From the NCBI GenBank assembly GCA_015068605.1, contig SVKF01000008.1:1-64000 (forward strand): a stretch of DNA of 64,000 nucleotides. The letters run 5' to 3'. The DNA is from Oscillospiraceae bacterium. Its GTDB lineage: Bacteria > Bacillota > Clostridia > Monoglobales > Monoglobaceae. Under the pieces are notes generated by a model. The model made no database searches and was not told where the DNA came from. It was given only the letters and a program-made list of their open reading frames with translations. A program made the translations under genes and the position numbers. Below are positions 17,660 to 26,359 of this stretch, one piece after another (positions within the stretch are counted from its first letter, which is position 1; each line of letters starts with the position of its first letter).

Positions 17660-20296
17660 TTATTCATCTTCGTTATTTTTTAACTTTATCTGTTTAAGTT
17701 TTTCTTCCAAAACTCTTAAAAATCCGGAGTTATCCGTTTTTAAATTATACAGCTCCACCATTTTTCGGACACCCTTTTCCACACTTATAACATCTTCCTC
17801 CAAGTGTCTTGCCGGCATCCTGAATGCTCCGCTTCCAAAAATTATAAGCTGTTCGAGAGCATCTGATGTTGCAACGGTTACCTGATAATTTTTCGTTAAT
17901 TCTTTAGCTGTTTTTTCAATATAGGCATCGGCGGTTTGGGCTTCCTTTGTATAGACAATCGTCAGCCCTTTTTCCCGTTCCTCTTCGCCACGGTTTCCCT
18001 TAACCTTATAGGCATCAAAAACCAATATGATTTCATAATCCTTAAAGACCTTATAAACCGAGAGCCGTTCAATCAGCTCCCGTCTTGCGTCCTCCAAACT
18101 GTATGACGCAATTTTTTTAAGGCTGTCCCATGCAAAAATCATATTATATCCATCTATCAAAAGATAGCTTTTATCATACTTCTTCCCACTGCTTTTTCTC
18201 GGCTTATATGGTTTAGCCTCCTTCGGGGTATGCATAGCACGGTCAGGCAGTTTTGTTTCCACCTTACCGTAAGTTCTCTCAAAAATCCGAAGCAGCTCCT
18301 CATCATCGGCAGAGACAGAGGAAGCACGAACAGTTTTTGCCTTTTCTTCCACCTTTTTTGGCTTTAATATACTTTCCAAATGCATATAATCGGAAACCTC
18401 GTTCCACTTCACATGAAATCCCGCTCCGTGGGAACAAAAAACGGAGTCGGGAGTGTTTTCCGTGTCTTCTTCCGCAGAATATCCGATGGTTTCCACAACT
18501 TCATCGGTATTTTGGCAATTACCATATCCGCCAAACCTACAGGTTATTTGTCCGACACCGTGAGTATATGCCGTAATCTGCTTTTGATAATTTCTTATAA
18601 CCTCTGCCGGGGCAGTTCCTTTGATTTTCGACATTTCAACCGAGGTGCGAAAAACAGAAAATTCCGCCCCCATTAAATTCAAATCCGTCATAACCTTTCC
18701 CACATTATCCGCCGGAATATCAATAACAAAGTCATAATAAGGCTCAAGCAAAAGAGATTTCGCTTTCATTAAGCCTTGTCTTACGGCTCTGTATGTTGCC
18801 TGACGGAAATCTCCGCCTTCCGTATGCTTTAAATGGGCTGCTCCGGATTTTAACGTGATTTTCACATCGGTTATTGGCGAACCCGTCAAAACACCGATAT
18901 GCTGCTTTTCCATCAAATGAGTCAGAATAAGCCTCTGCCAGTTTTTATCCAAAACATTTTCGGGACAATCGACTTCAAACTGCATTCCCGTCCCCCTTGG
19001 CAAGGGCGATAGCAAAAGATGTACCTCCGCATAATGACGCAAAGGCTCAAAATGTCCGACACCTTCCACCACATTTTCAATGGTTTCTTTATATAAAATC
19101 CTTCCCTCTTCAAAGGCAACATCCATATCAAAACGGTTTTTAACAAGCTGTTTTAGGATTTCAAGCTGAATTACGCCCATAACACGCAAATGAATTTCTT
19201 TCATTTGACTGTTCCATGTTACCATAAGTTGAGTTTCTTCCTGCTCCAGCTCTTTAAATTTTTCAAGGGCAACCGAGGGGCTCACATCCGACGGCAAAAT
19301 GACACGATAATTGAAAATCGGCTCTGCCGTCAGGGGTGAGGCATTTCCCTCAAAACCCAGACCTTGTCCGGTAGCAGTTTGCTTTAGCCCTGCCACAGCA
19401 CAAACACAGCCGGGATACACTTCCTCCGCTGGCTGATATTTTTCTCCCGAATATATACGGATTTCATTCACTTTTTCTTCTATATCTTCTCCTGTTCGGA
19501 TAAGATTTCTCACTCTTAGGCTTCCGCCCGTAATTTTCATATAAGTCAAACGAATTCCTCTGTCGTCCTGACCTATTTTAAACACCTTTGCCCCGAAAGC
19601 TTCCATTGCTTTTGCAGGCAGGCTTAATCGCTCCAGAGCCTTCAGGAAAAAGTCAACTCCCTGCATTTTAAGAGCCGACCCGGAAAAGCATGGAAAAACA
19701 GACCTTCTCTTTATTGCCTCAGCAACCGTTTTTTCGGAAATCTCGCCCAACAAAGCCTCCTCCATCAAACTTTCATCGCAAAGAGCCAGACTTTCGCAAA
19801 TTTTCTCCGAATTTTCCGTGAAATCTATAAAATTTTCACCAAATTCAGCTCCCAATTCCTTTATGACCCGTTCTTTGTCCGCTCCCGTCAAATCCATTTT
19901 ATTAATAAAAACAAAAAGCGGAATATTATGTTTTTCCAAAAGCTCCCACAAAGTCTTTGTGTGACTTTGAATACCGTCTGTTCCGCTTATAACCAAAACA
20001 GCATAATCCAAAACAGCCAAGGTTCGTTCCGCCTCAGCGGAAAAATCCACATGACCGGGTGTGTCCAAAAGGGTTATCAGAGTGTTTTCAAGACCAATTA
20101 TCGCTTGCTTTGAAAAAATGGTAATCCCTCTTTTTCGTTCTATTTCATTAATATCCAAAAAGGCATCCCCCAAATCTACTCTGCCCAGTTTGCGAATTTC
20201 CCCTGCCGAAAACAAAAGCCCTTCTGAAAGGGTTGTTTTTCCTGCGTCAACATGTGCCAGAATTCCGAGAGCAATCCGTTTCATTTCCTTTTCCAT
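17660..20296 (-). CDS. TetM-like translational GTPase fused to a YacP/Rae1-like NYN nuclease domain
   Basis: 878 aa. Residues about 1-640 are an EF-G/TetM-type GTPase: LAHVDAGKTTLSEGLL (P-loop), RGITIF (switch I), [25 protein letters not shown], then EF-G domains II-V ending in a TetM-like tail (TRQ-type region, CRFGGYGNCQNTDE). A basic linker (PYKPRKSSGKK) leads to a NYN/PIN-like domain from about residue 709: SYLLIDGYNMIFAWDSL, ILVFDAY, TADAYIEKTA, VATSDALEQL, with the acidic residues expected for catalysis. YacP (Rae1) of Bacillus is a ribosome A-site endoribonuclease, so the fusion suggests GTPase-delivered mRNA cleavage on the ribosome (inference). Databases may label the front half tetracycline resistance; I do not infer resistance. 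Weak ribosome binding site AAAGGTAAG. Confidence 0.85.
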   Translation of the reverse strand: MEKEMKRIALGILAHVDAGKTTLSEGLLFSAGEIRKLGRVDLGDAFLDINEIERKRGITIFSKQAIIGLENTLITLLDTPGHVDFSAEAERTLAVLDYAVLVISGTDGIQSHTKTLWELLEKHNIPLFVFINKMDLTGADKERVIKELGAEFGENFIDFTENSEKICESLALCDESLMEEALLGEISEKTVAEAIKRRSVFPCFSGSALKMQGVDFFLKALERLSLPAKAMEAFGAKVFKIGQDDRGIRLTYMKITGGSLRVRNLIRTGEDIEEKVNEIRIYSGEKYQPAEEVYPGCVCAVAGLKQTATGQGLGFEGNASPLTAEPIFNYRVILPSDVSPSVALEKFKELEQEETQLMVTWNSQMKEIHLRVMGVIQLEILKQLVKNRFDMDVAFEEGRILYKETIENVVEGVGHFEPLRHYAEVHLLLSPLPRGTGMQFEVDCPENVLDKNWQRLILTHLMEKQHIGVLTGSPITDVKITLKSGAAHLKHTEGGDFRQATYRAVRQGLMKAKSLLLEPYYDFVIDIPADNVGKVMTDLNLMGAEFSVFRTSVEMSKIKGTAPAEVIRNYQKQITAYTHGVGQITCRFGGYGNCQNTDEVVETIGYSAEEDTENTPDSVFCSHGAGFHVKWNEVSDYMHLESILKPKKVEEKAKTVRASSVSADDEELLRIFERTYGKVETKLPDRAMHTPKEAKPYKPRKSSGKKYDKSYLLIDGYNMIFAWDSLKKIASYSLEDARRELIERLSVYKVFKDYEIILVFDAYKVKGNRGEEEREKGLTIVYTKEAQTADAYIEKTAKELTKNYQVTVATSDALEQLIIFGSGAFRMPARHLEEDVISVEKGVRKMVELYNLKTDNSGFLRVLEEKLKQIKLKNNEDE

Positions 20297-20449
20297 ATAT
20301 CTTACCTTTTGCTAAAAAATTTATAAGGGCAATTTAATCGTGTATTTTATCTTATAAGAAACTGCATCTTTCCCATAAGATAAAATATTTCACCCGACCG
20401 AATAAAAACGGTCGGGGAAAATTGCCCAAATCCAATCTGTGAAAACACA

Positions 20450-23128
20450 TCAGAATTTAACCATAACAGTTGAAATATGCCATGGCGCTATATTAAGCTT
20501 AACTTTATTTCCGTCAAGCTCGGTATTATTATAAGCTAAAACCTCTTCATTCATATTGGTTTCAACCGCTTCTTTTACGCTGTCTGCAAATTCAAGGGTT
20601 GCAACAGAGTCTTTATCCGAGGCATTAAACATTCTGACGATATATGCATTATCTTCTCTTTCCGCACATTTTATCACAGATAAAAGAATATCATCTCCGC
20701 TTAACTTAAAGCTACTTACGGGAGCCTTCGTTTTCGAGTCAGCCTCAACCTCAGCATAGGCACTTATCAGCCCGACTCCCATAATATCCTGCTGACGAAC
20801 AAGGTCTGCATATGAAATATCCGAGTTTAAAGGCACAAGGCGGAAGTTAAATTCGTGTTCGCCCTGAATTTGTCCGCCGACTTCACCGTTAGTTGTTACT
20901 GTTTTCTTAAAACTGCGAATTAAAGTTGCATACAGCGTTTTATAATCATCATCAAAGCTTGCACATTCGTGGAGTCCTTCTGCGCTGACAAAGGCAAGTC
21001 CTGTTCCGTCCGCCCTGCGCTTACCCATAATACCGTTCATTGCTTTTTCATGAACTTCAGGCTCATACCAATTCTGTGTTGAATAATCAATATCAACATT
21101 TCTCTCACAGCAATAAAACGCCTGACCTGCAAAATATTTGTCGCCTTCTGTATATGTGGGCACTGCAAGGCGAAGTCTGTGGTCACACACATTATTATCA
21201 ACAGTCAGCTTAACATCAACATATTCCGCATCTTCATTAAGCCCAACTTCAAATACCGCGGTATACTCTTTATACGCATCACTTCGTGTTTTTCCCGTTG
21301 CGCTAAATTCCATTTTCTCAGGGACCATAAATTTTTTGGTAATCCTGAATACACACCTTGAGCAGCCGCTTTCAATTTTTTCAACATTGCAACCGCCAAA
21401 GGCTGACATAACCGCTCTGTCATTTCTTGGATTGCAATGTGACCAGCCGTCCCCGATTTCACCATCATCAACAAGGCAAAGCTGATTATCATAAGTCCTG
21501 TCGTTAAGCTTATCATATATACACAAAGTACCGTTTGGATTAATTTTAACACGGATTTTGCTGTTTTCCATATAATCAACACCGCTGTTTAAATGTGACA
21601 AATAACGGGTAAATTCCTTTGACGGAACAATACGATATTCGCACATTCCCGATGCCGGCAAATGGGCTTTAAATGTAACTCTGTGCACATCAACAGTTTC
21701 ACAATGATGTTCAATAATTCTTCGGGTCATTCCACGCTTAATATCAACCACCTGATAGGGAATCTCATTGCCCTCATAATCGCATATTCTGAAATTATTT
21801 ATAAGCTCATAACCGCAAAGAGGCTCTGCAAATTGCTCCGGATAATCCGCCTTCATATTAATGTCCACGGTTATGACTCTGTCTATATCATAAGGAAGAG
21901 GATTAAACAATGTCAGTATTCCGTGAGTATCCTTATCCTTTCCGTTAAGATACGGTCTTGCTTCACTATACATATAATCCGCCAGAAGCTCATCGCAAAG
22001 CTCTTCTGTCTGAGAAAATCTGTATTCCATATCCTTGTGCACCCGATCAATCGAACAACCGCATATAGAATCATGAGGATGATTTTGAATAAGATGCTTA
22101 TATGCAACTTTTACATATTCCCTCTCCATCGGATTTCCCGACATTGCCGAAAATGCGACCATTGGCTCAACAATTTTTTCCAGCTTGTTCTGACATATAT
22201 CATTTGCCTTTTTAATGGTATAATAGCTTGAAACCGTATTTGGTATAAGCTGCATTGAATCAAACCATTTAGCACTGATATTAAGTTCACCTTCAACAAC
22301 CGGCAGCTCATCACGATATTGCTCAAGATATACCCCTGCATCACGCAAATCACAATGATAAACCTCAAAGTCGGGTAAAATCTCTTTTATAAACTCAATA
22401 TATTTTCCCGTGTCAGTATGTAATGGACTATGGTCTATTCCGTCACTTACAATATATACAGGAAGCTCACTTGTCGTAAGCAAATAATCCATATATGCTT
22501 TTGTTCTATCCTTGATTTCGTCAAGGGTATACGGCTCTTCACCAAAAGGTCTTTCAAGCACACGACGGGCATATTCACCATACGCTCCGTTATTGCTGAT
22601 ATGGATATTAATAACCTCACTGCCATCGGGAGATTTCCATATAAAATACGGCGTGCTGCAGGTATGATAGCCTCTGCACTGATAAGAATGGTTTATATCA
22701 AAACCGGTGAAGATTTGCGGCATTTGCGCTATATGTCCGAATATATCGCAAATATATCCAAACTTCCACGCACTTTCAGCGCCCCATTTTTTTGATACCT
22801 CATGACCCAGCATAAGATTTCTTATAAGGCTTTCCCCCGAAAGATTAAACTCATCAGGCATAACATACCACGGTCCAACCTTAATCCGACCGTTTTTGAT
22901 ATACTCCGTAAGCTCCTGTGCGTTCTTGGGCTTTATCTCGGCATAATCCTCCAAAACTATGCTCTGTCCGTCAAGATGAAAAATCTTAAAATCCTCCTGA
23001 TTCTTCATGGCATCAAGAATTCCGTCCATAACCTTAACCAATCTGTATCTGAATCCCTGAAAGCTCTGATACCACTCCCTGTCCCAATGAGTTGACGAAA
23101 AATAAAAAATCTTCTTTTTCTTATCCAT
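20450..23128 (-). CDS. GH38 alpha-mannosidase
   Basis: 892 aa, no signal peptide, so cytosolic. The N-terminal catalytic domain begins FYFSSTHWDREWYQSFQGFR (zinc-binding H-x-D), continues VGPWYVMPDEFNLSGESLIRNL, and has the nucleophile Asp in YICDIFGHIAQMPQIF. NHPHDSICGCSIDRVHKDMEYR gives the other zinc ligands (about 375-395). The C-terminal half is the beta-sandwich region of the family. It would remove alpha-mannose from imported mannosides. Divergent from the lyxose/mannose isomerase gene with back-to-back promoters, which suggests a mannose-processing unit. Confidence 0.92.
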   Translation of the reverse strand: MDKKKKIFYFSSTHWDREWYQSFQGFRYRLVKVMDGILDAMKNQEDFKIFHLDGQSIVLEDYAEIKPKNAQELTEYIKNGRIKVGPWYVMPDEFNLSGESLIRNLMLGHEVSKKWGAESAWKFGYICDIFGHIAQMPQIFTGFDINHSYQCRGYHTCSTPYFIWKSPDGSEVINIHISNNGAYGEYARRVLERPFGEEPYTLDEIKDRTKAYMDYLLTTSELPVYIVSDGIDHSPLHTDTGKYIEFIKEILPDFEVYHCDLRDAGVYLEQYRDELPVVEGELNISAKWFDSMQLIPNTVSSYYTIKKANDICQNKLEKIVEPMVAFSAMSGNPMEREYVKVAYKHLIQNHPHDSICGCSIDRVHKDMEYRFSQTEELCDELLADYMYSEARPYLNGKDKDTHGILTLFNPLPYDIDRVITVDINMKADYPEQFAEPLCGYELINNFRICDYEGNEIPYQVVDIKRGMTRRIIEHHCETVDVHRVTFKAHLPASGMCEYRIVPSKEFTRYLSHLNSGVDYMENSKIRVKINPNGTLCIYDKLNDRTYDNQLCLVDDGEIGDGWSHCNPRNDRAVMSAFGGCNVEKIESGCSRCVFRITKKFMVPEKMEFSATGKTRSDAYKEYTAVFEVGLNEDAEYVDVKLTVDNNVCDHRLRLAVPTYTEGDKYFAGQAFYCCERNVDIDYSTQNWYEPEVHEKAMNGIMGKRRADGTGLAFVSAEGLHECASFDDDYKTLYATLIRSFKKTVTTNGEVGGQIQGEHEFNFRLVPLNSDISYADLVRQQDIMGVGLISAYAEVEADSKTKAPVSSFKLSGDDILLSVIKCAEREDNAYIVRMFNASDKDSVATLEFADSVKEAVETNMNEEVLAYNNTELDGNKVKLNIAPWHISTVMVKF

Positions 23129-23169
23129 ATTTAAATCCTCCTGTGCAAAACAACCGTTTCATATACTTA

Positions 23170-23198
23170 ATTATATTCCATTGCGTATAAATTGTCAA
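23170..23198 (-). promoter_or_regulatory. promoter of the GH38 gene
   Basis: Minus strand TTGACA, 17 nt, TATAAT. Confidence 0.8.
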
Positions 23199-23224
23199 TC
23201 TTAAACTCTAATTTCTCTCAATGC

Positions 23225-23253
23225 TTGACAACTGCAATTTGTCGGTATATAAT
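23225..23253 (+). promoter_or_regulatory. promoter of the lyxose isomerase gene
   Basis: TTGACA, 17 nt, TATAAT. Back to back with the GH38 promoter, 26 nt between the -35 boxes. Confidence 0.85.
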
Positions 23254-23307
23254 AGGTGTAGTATGAAAAATATCGTAAATAATTGGATGTCTTGAAAGGA
23301 GTTTCCC

Positions 23308-23841
23308 GTGAAAAAAGAACAGTATACCCTAATAAAAGAGAGAGCACTTACCTACTTTGAAAAAGCAGGGATAGTTCTCACAAGCGAAGAAAAAGAAAAT
23401 TTAGAGGTTGCCGACTTTGGTCTTGATATGATTGAGGAAATCGGTCTTCAGATATGTGTGTATATTAACACAGACCGAGTATGCGCAAAGGAAATGGTGC
23501 TTTTCCCGAAACAGACTTGCCCCGAACATATGCATATCAGCTCATACGGGAAAGAGGGGAAGGAAGAAACCTTCCGCTGTCGATTCGGAAAGGTATATCT
23601 TTATGTGGAGGGAGACGGTGAGCTTGATTGCATCAGCGGTATTAACCCTCCAACAAAAACGACCGTATACCACGAGATAATTTTGCTTCCCGGTCAGCAA
23701 TACACACTTATGCCCAACACAAAGCATTGGTTCCAAGCAGGAAGCGAAGGAGCTGTAATTTCTGAATTTTCAACCACAAGCACCGACGAAACAGATGTGT
23801 TCACAGACGAAAGAATTGTCAGAACACCCGTTGTTGAATAG
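23308..23841 (+). CDS. D-lyxose/D-mannose ketol-isomerase (cupin)
   Basis: 177 aa, one cupin domain. D-lyxose isomerases convert lyxose to xylulose, and many also convert mannose to fructose. Metal-site features: CPEHMH (two His), then KEETFRCRFGKVYLYVEG (Glu), and near the C terminus PNTKHWFQAGSEGAVISEFSTTSTDETDVFTD with the last His. The start is GTG at 23308, 9 nt after GAAAGGAG. Placed divergently from the mannosidase, mannose isomerisation is the likely physiological use (inference). Confidence 0.88.
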   Translation: MKKEQYTLIKERALTYFEKAGIVLTSEEKENLEVADFGLDMIEEIGLQICVYINTDRVCAKEMVLFPKQTCPEHMHISSYGKEGKEETFRCRFGKVYLYVEGDGELDCISGINPPTKTTVYHEIILLPGQQYTLMPNTKHWFQAGSEGAVISEFSTTSTDETDVFTDERIVRTPVVE

Positions 23842-23853
23842 GTAAGCTTTATT

Positions 23854-23926
23854 AAAAAAAGATTTGATTACCCATATACATTTCGTCAAAGGCGAAAATT
23901 TTGCATGGATAATCAAATCTTTTTTG
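23854..23926. terminator. bidirectional terminator, isomerase / sialidase-like gene
   Basis: AAAAAAGATTTGATTACCCAT / ATGGATAATCAAATCTTTTTT, a 21-bp stem with one G-U-type difference and a small inner GTCAAAGGC hairpin. Confidence 0.85.
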
Positions 23927-23928
23927 TG

Positions 23929-25008
23929 TTACAGACCAAGCTCGTCAAATGTATACTTATTTAAATAGTGGCAAACTGCGTCTTCATAGGCAACATAAAG
24001 AATTTTATTTTCATAATCAACTGCCGTATGTGGATAGAACAAGGCTTTGTCCTTATCATCAACATAGCACAAAAACTCCCATGTTTTACCATTATCTCGG
24101 CTTACCTGAATTTGGAGATTTGTTCTTGCGTCAAACCCGAATGTGTTGGTAACATTTGAAATAAGCAAAAGCTTTCCGTTAACTTTTTCAAGGGTTATTT
24201 TGGAATTTCCGTTGGGAATATCTATACTTCCGTGATGTGTCCATGTTCTTCCGTAGTCAGAGCTTTCCGCACAGTTTATATATGCATAGCTGCTGTCACG
24301 CATAAACATTATAATATGTCCATCCTCCGCTTCAATGCAGTTAGGCTCCCATAAATCGACTGAATTTCCTATATTTTTCCCGGTATCCACCGCTTTATTG
24401 TTAAGAAAATCCAAATCAATTCTGAAATCCCCATAAGGAATATAGCTTTTTCCGTTATCCCCCGTTACAACCACTCCGCAAATATGCTGTGAGCCTTCCC
24501 AAAAATTCTCATCGCCTATCTTTGGAAATTTTTTCAGTCCGCTGTTGCATATAGTGTGGTATATGGGAAAAAGAGTTTCGCCGTTACTCATTTTAATCCC
24601 TTTTCTCAAGCTGACTCCGTTAGCATAAGGAGCAATCATTTCGGGTTTTGACCATGTTTCGCCGTTATCATAAGTATAAGAAACAAAGGTCTGGAGCTCC
24701 TTATAAGGACAATCGCCGTTGTATGTATGAACAACCATCATCGGATTTTCAAATCCCATATAGATTTCAGGCGCCCATACCCCTCTATCCTCATGGCTGA
24801 ATAAAATTTCAGGCTTCGTCCAGCTTTCGCCCTTATCATAGCTTTTGCAATAAGCAACAACATTATCATTATGCGGCTCTGTCGGTCCACCCGTTATCAT
24901 AACACAGATAATCGTACCATTTGGCATAATTGCAATAACCGGCTCTCTGCCATACTTTTTATCTATATTCTCCATTTTTGAAAAATCTGCAATAAGATAC
25001 TTTTCCAT
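23929..25008 (-). CDS. BNR/Asp-box sialidase-family protein
   Basis: 359 aa, six-bladed propeller type. Asp-box repeats (S-x-D-x-G-x-x-W) seen in order: SYDKGESWTKP, SYTYDNGETWSKP, a degenerate VTGDNGKSYIP, SSDYGRTWTHH and SRDNGKTWEFL. An early Arg-Glu (YGREPVIAIMPNG) resembles the start of exo-sialidase/BNR hydrolases. No signal peptide, so probably cytosolic, which is unusual for a mucin-degrading sialidase. It may act on imported glycans or be a related lyase or hydrolase. It is 11 nt after the deacetylase gene, forming a two-gene operon. Confidence 0.75.
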   Translation of the reverse strand: MEKYLIADFSKMENIDKKYGREPVIAIMPNGTIICVMITGGPTEPHNDNVVAYCKSYDKGESWTKPEILFSHEDRGVWAPEIYMGFENPMMVVHTYNGDCPYKELQTFVSYTYDNGETWSKPEMIAPYANGVSLRKGIKMSNGETLFPIYHTICNSGLKKFPKIGDENFWEGSQHICGVVVTGDNGKSYIPYGDFRIDLDFLNNKAVDTGKNIGNSVDLWEPNCIEAEDGHIIMFMRDSSYAYINCAESSDYGRTWTHHGSIDIPNGNSKITLEKVNGKLLLISNVTNTFGFDARTNLQIQVSRDNGKTWEFLCYVDDKDKALFYPHTAVDYENKILYVAYEDAVCHYLNKYTFDELGL

Positions 25009-25019
25009 TATTCTTCCCC

Positions 25020-25865
25020 CTAAATTTTCAAGGTTTCTCCCGGGGAAATTTTATAAATCTCTCCGTCAACATCAAACCATATATCAAGAAGTGTCGGGTT
25101 ATAAACAGTATTGCCGTTTGCACTGTAAACAAGAGCTTCATACGCCTTTGTATACTCATAAATTTCCATATTGGTTGCGTACCATATATCGTCATTTCCC
25201 GACAGCTTTTCGCAGATTTCGTCAAGACGCTCCCAGTTGTTGTCACGACCAAATTCATAGCTGTGTCCCCAGATATAAAACAATCTCGGATAGCGACTTG
25301 CGTGATAAGTCTTCTTAGACATATCCAAATTTATAAATTCATCGATATATTCAAAAATATTCGGATTATTATGGTGTGCCGTTGGCATCCATTGATGCCA
25401 ATCCGACGGCAAACGGAACTCATTATTATCGTTGCCTAAGGTTCTTGAATAAGCAATATCCAAATCAGAAAGATACTGCTTAATATTTTCATAGCTTGCG
25501 CCGTTATTCATAAGCCTTATGCCCGTGTCGGGATAAGCCATTCCTCTTATAATAAATCCAAACTCCTCTTCCATTTCAAGGCGACAGTCCAAAACATCTC
25601 TTATCCCCTCAATGGCACGAAGATTTCCCTCCGCCCTGTGGTTTAAGCCATGGACTGCAATTTCATGACCACGGTCAATCATATATTCCTTAACCTGCTC
25701 ATGAGTTAAAGCTCTTCTGTGTTTTCCGTTAAGATTAAAAGTACACTTCATTCCTGCCTTTGTTAAAACATCAGAAAAACGCATATCATCTGCAACTCCG
25801 TCGTCATAGCTGAATGTTACGGCTTTAGGCTTTCCCCCCGGAAACCTCATAAATTTCGACATCAT
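25020..25865 (-). CDS. Polysaccharide deacetylase-family protein
   Basis: 281 aa, NodB-homology fold. Motifs: VTFSYDDGVADD (first Asp pair, about residues 16-27), HEIAVHGLNHRAEG (metal His, about 70-82), RGMAYPDTG (replacing the usual YPxG), and FYIWGHSYEFGRDN near the C terminus with the catalytic His. No signal peptide. Members N- or O-deacetylate sugars. With the sialidase-like gene behind it, removal of acetyl groups from acetylated glycans or sialosides is plausible but not proven. Ribosome binding site GGAGGAG, 8 nt before ATG 25865. Confidence 0.82.
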   Translation of the reverse strand: MMSKFMRFPGGKPKAVTFSYDDGVADDMRFSDVLTKAGMKCTFNLNGKHRRALTHEQVKEYMIDRGHEIAVHGLNHRAEGNLRAIEGIRDVLDCRLEMEEEFGFIIRGMAYPDTGIRLMNNGASYENIKQYLSDLDIAYSRTLGNDNNEFRLPSDWHQWMPTAHHNNPNIFEYIDEFINLDMSKKTYHASRYPRLFYIWGHSYEFGRDNNWERLDEICEKLSGNDDIWYATNMEIYEYTKAYEALVYSANGNTVYNPTLLDIWFDVDGEIYKISPGETLKI

Positions 25866-25962
25866 AATTCCGACTCCTCCATTTCATTATTCTATGCGTA
25901 AATTATAACATAATTTATTCTTAATGTAAAGCACAATTCTTCATTTCTTTGCAATAAAACTA

Positions 25963-25991
25963 TTGACAAAACCGCACAGGGGTGGTATAAT
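25963..25991 (+). promoter_or_regulatory. promoter of the trpB T-box transcript
   Basis: TTGACA, 17 nt, TATAAT. Confidence 0.9.
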
Positions 25992-25997
25992 TAGCAT

Positions 25998-26258
25998 AAT
26001 TTAATAGTGAAAATAAACCGATGAGGCAGAAAAAAGTCAGATAACGGCTCTTTGAGCGAGCGGATTACGGTGTGAGTTCCGCAGAGTCGCCTGAGTAATA
26101 TGGACTGTTAAGGGCGATGTTAAATGCATCGACGGGAGGACCTTCGTTAAGGGTCGGAAGTATGATGGTACTTCGTTAAGAGCGCTTTATGCGAATTCAG
26201 GGTGGCACCGCGGATATTGATTATTCGTCCTTGACAGAAATTTAATCTGTCAAGGATT
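25998..26258 (+). promoter_or_regulatory. T-box leader, probable tRNA-Trp specificity
   Basis: Classic T-box AGGGTGGCACCGCGG at 26199-26213, preceded by a long structured Stem I region and followed by the terminator TCCTTGACAGA / TCTGTCAAGGA TTTTTT (26228-26258). The candidate specifier is TGG at 26101-26103 followed by a conserved purine A, matching tryptophan and the downstream trpB. Uncharged tRNA-Trp would stabilise the antiterminator and turn the gene on. Confidence 0.92.
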
Positions 26259-26359
26259 TTTTGTGATTTGCGGAGGTTTAACTATGATACTTTTAACGAA
26301 ACGATGGCGAAGCTTTACAGCTTTATATATATATATATTTGAATTTGGAGGAAGATAAA

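Noticed and set aside
17660-20296. Tetracycline resistance gene call
   Set aside because: The GTPase part is TetM-like, but the NYN fusion and extended length point to a chromosomal translation factor of different role; resistance cannot be claimed.
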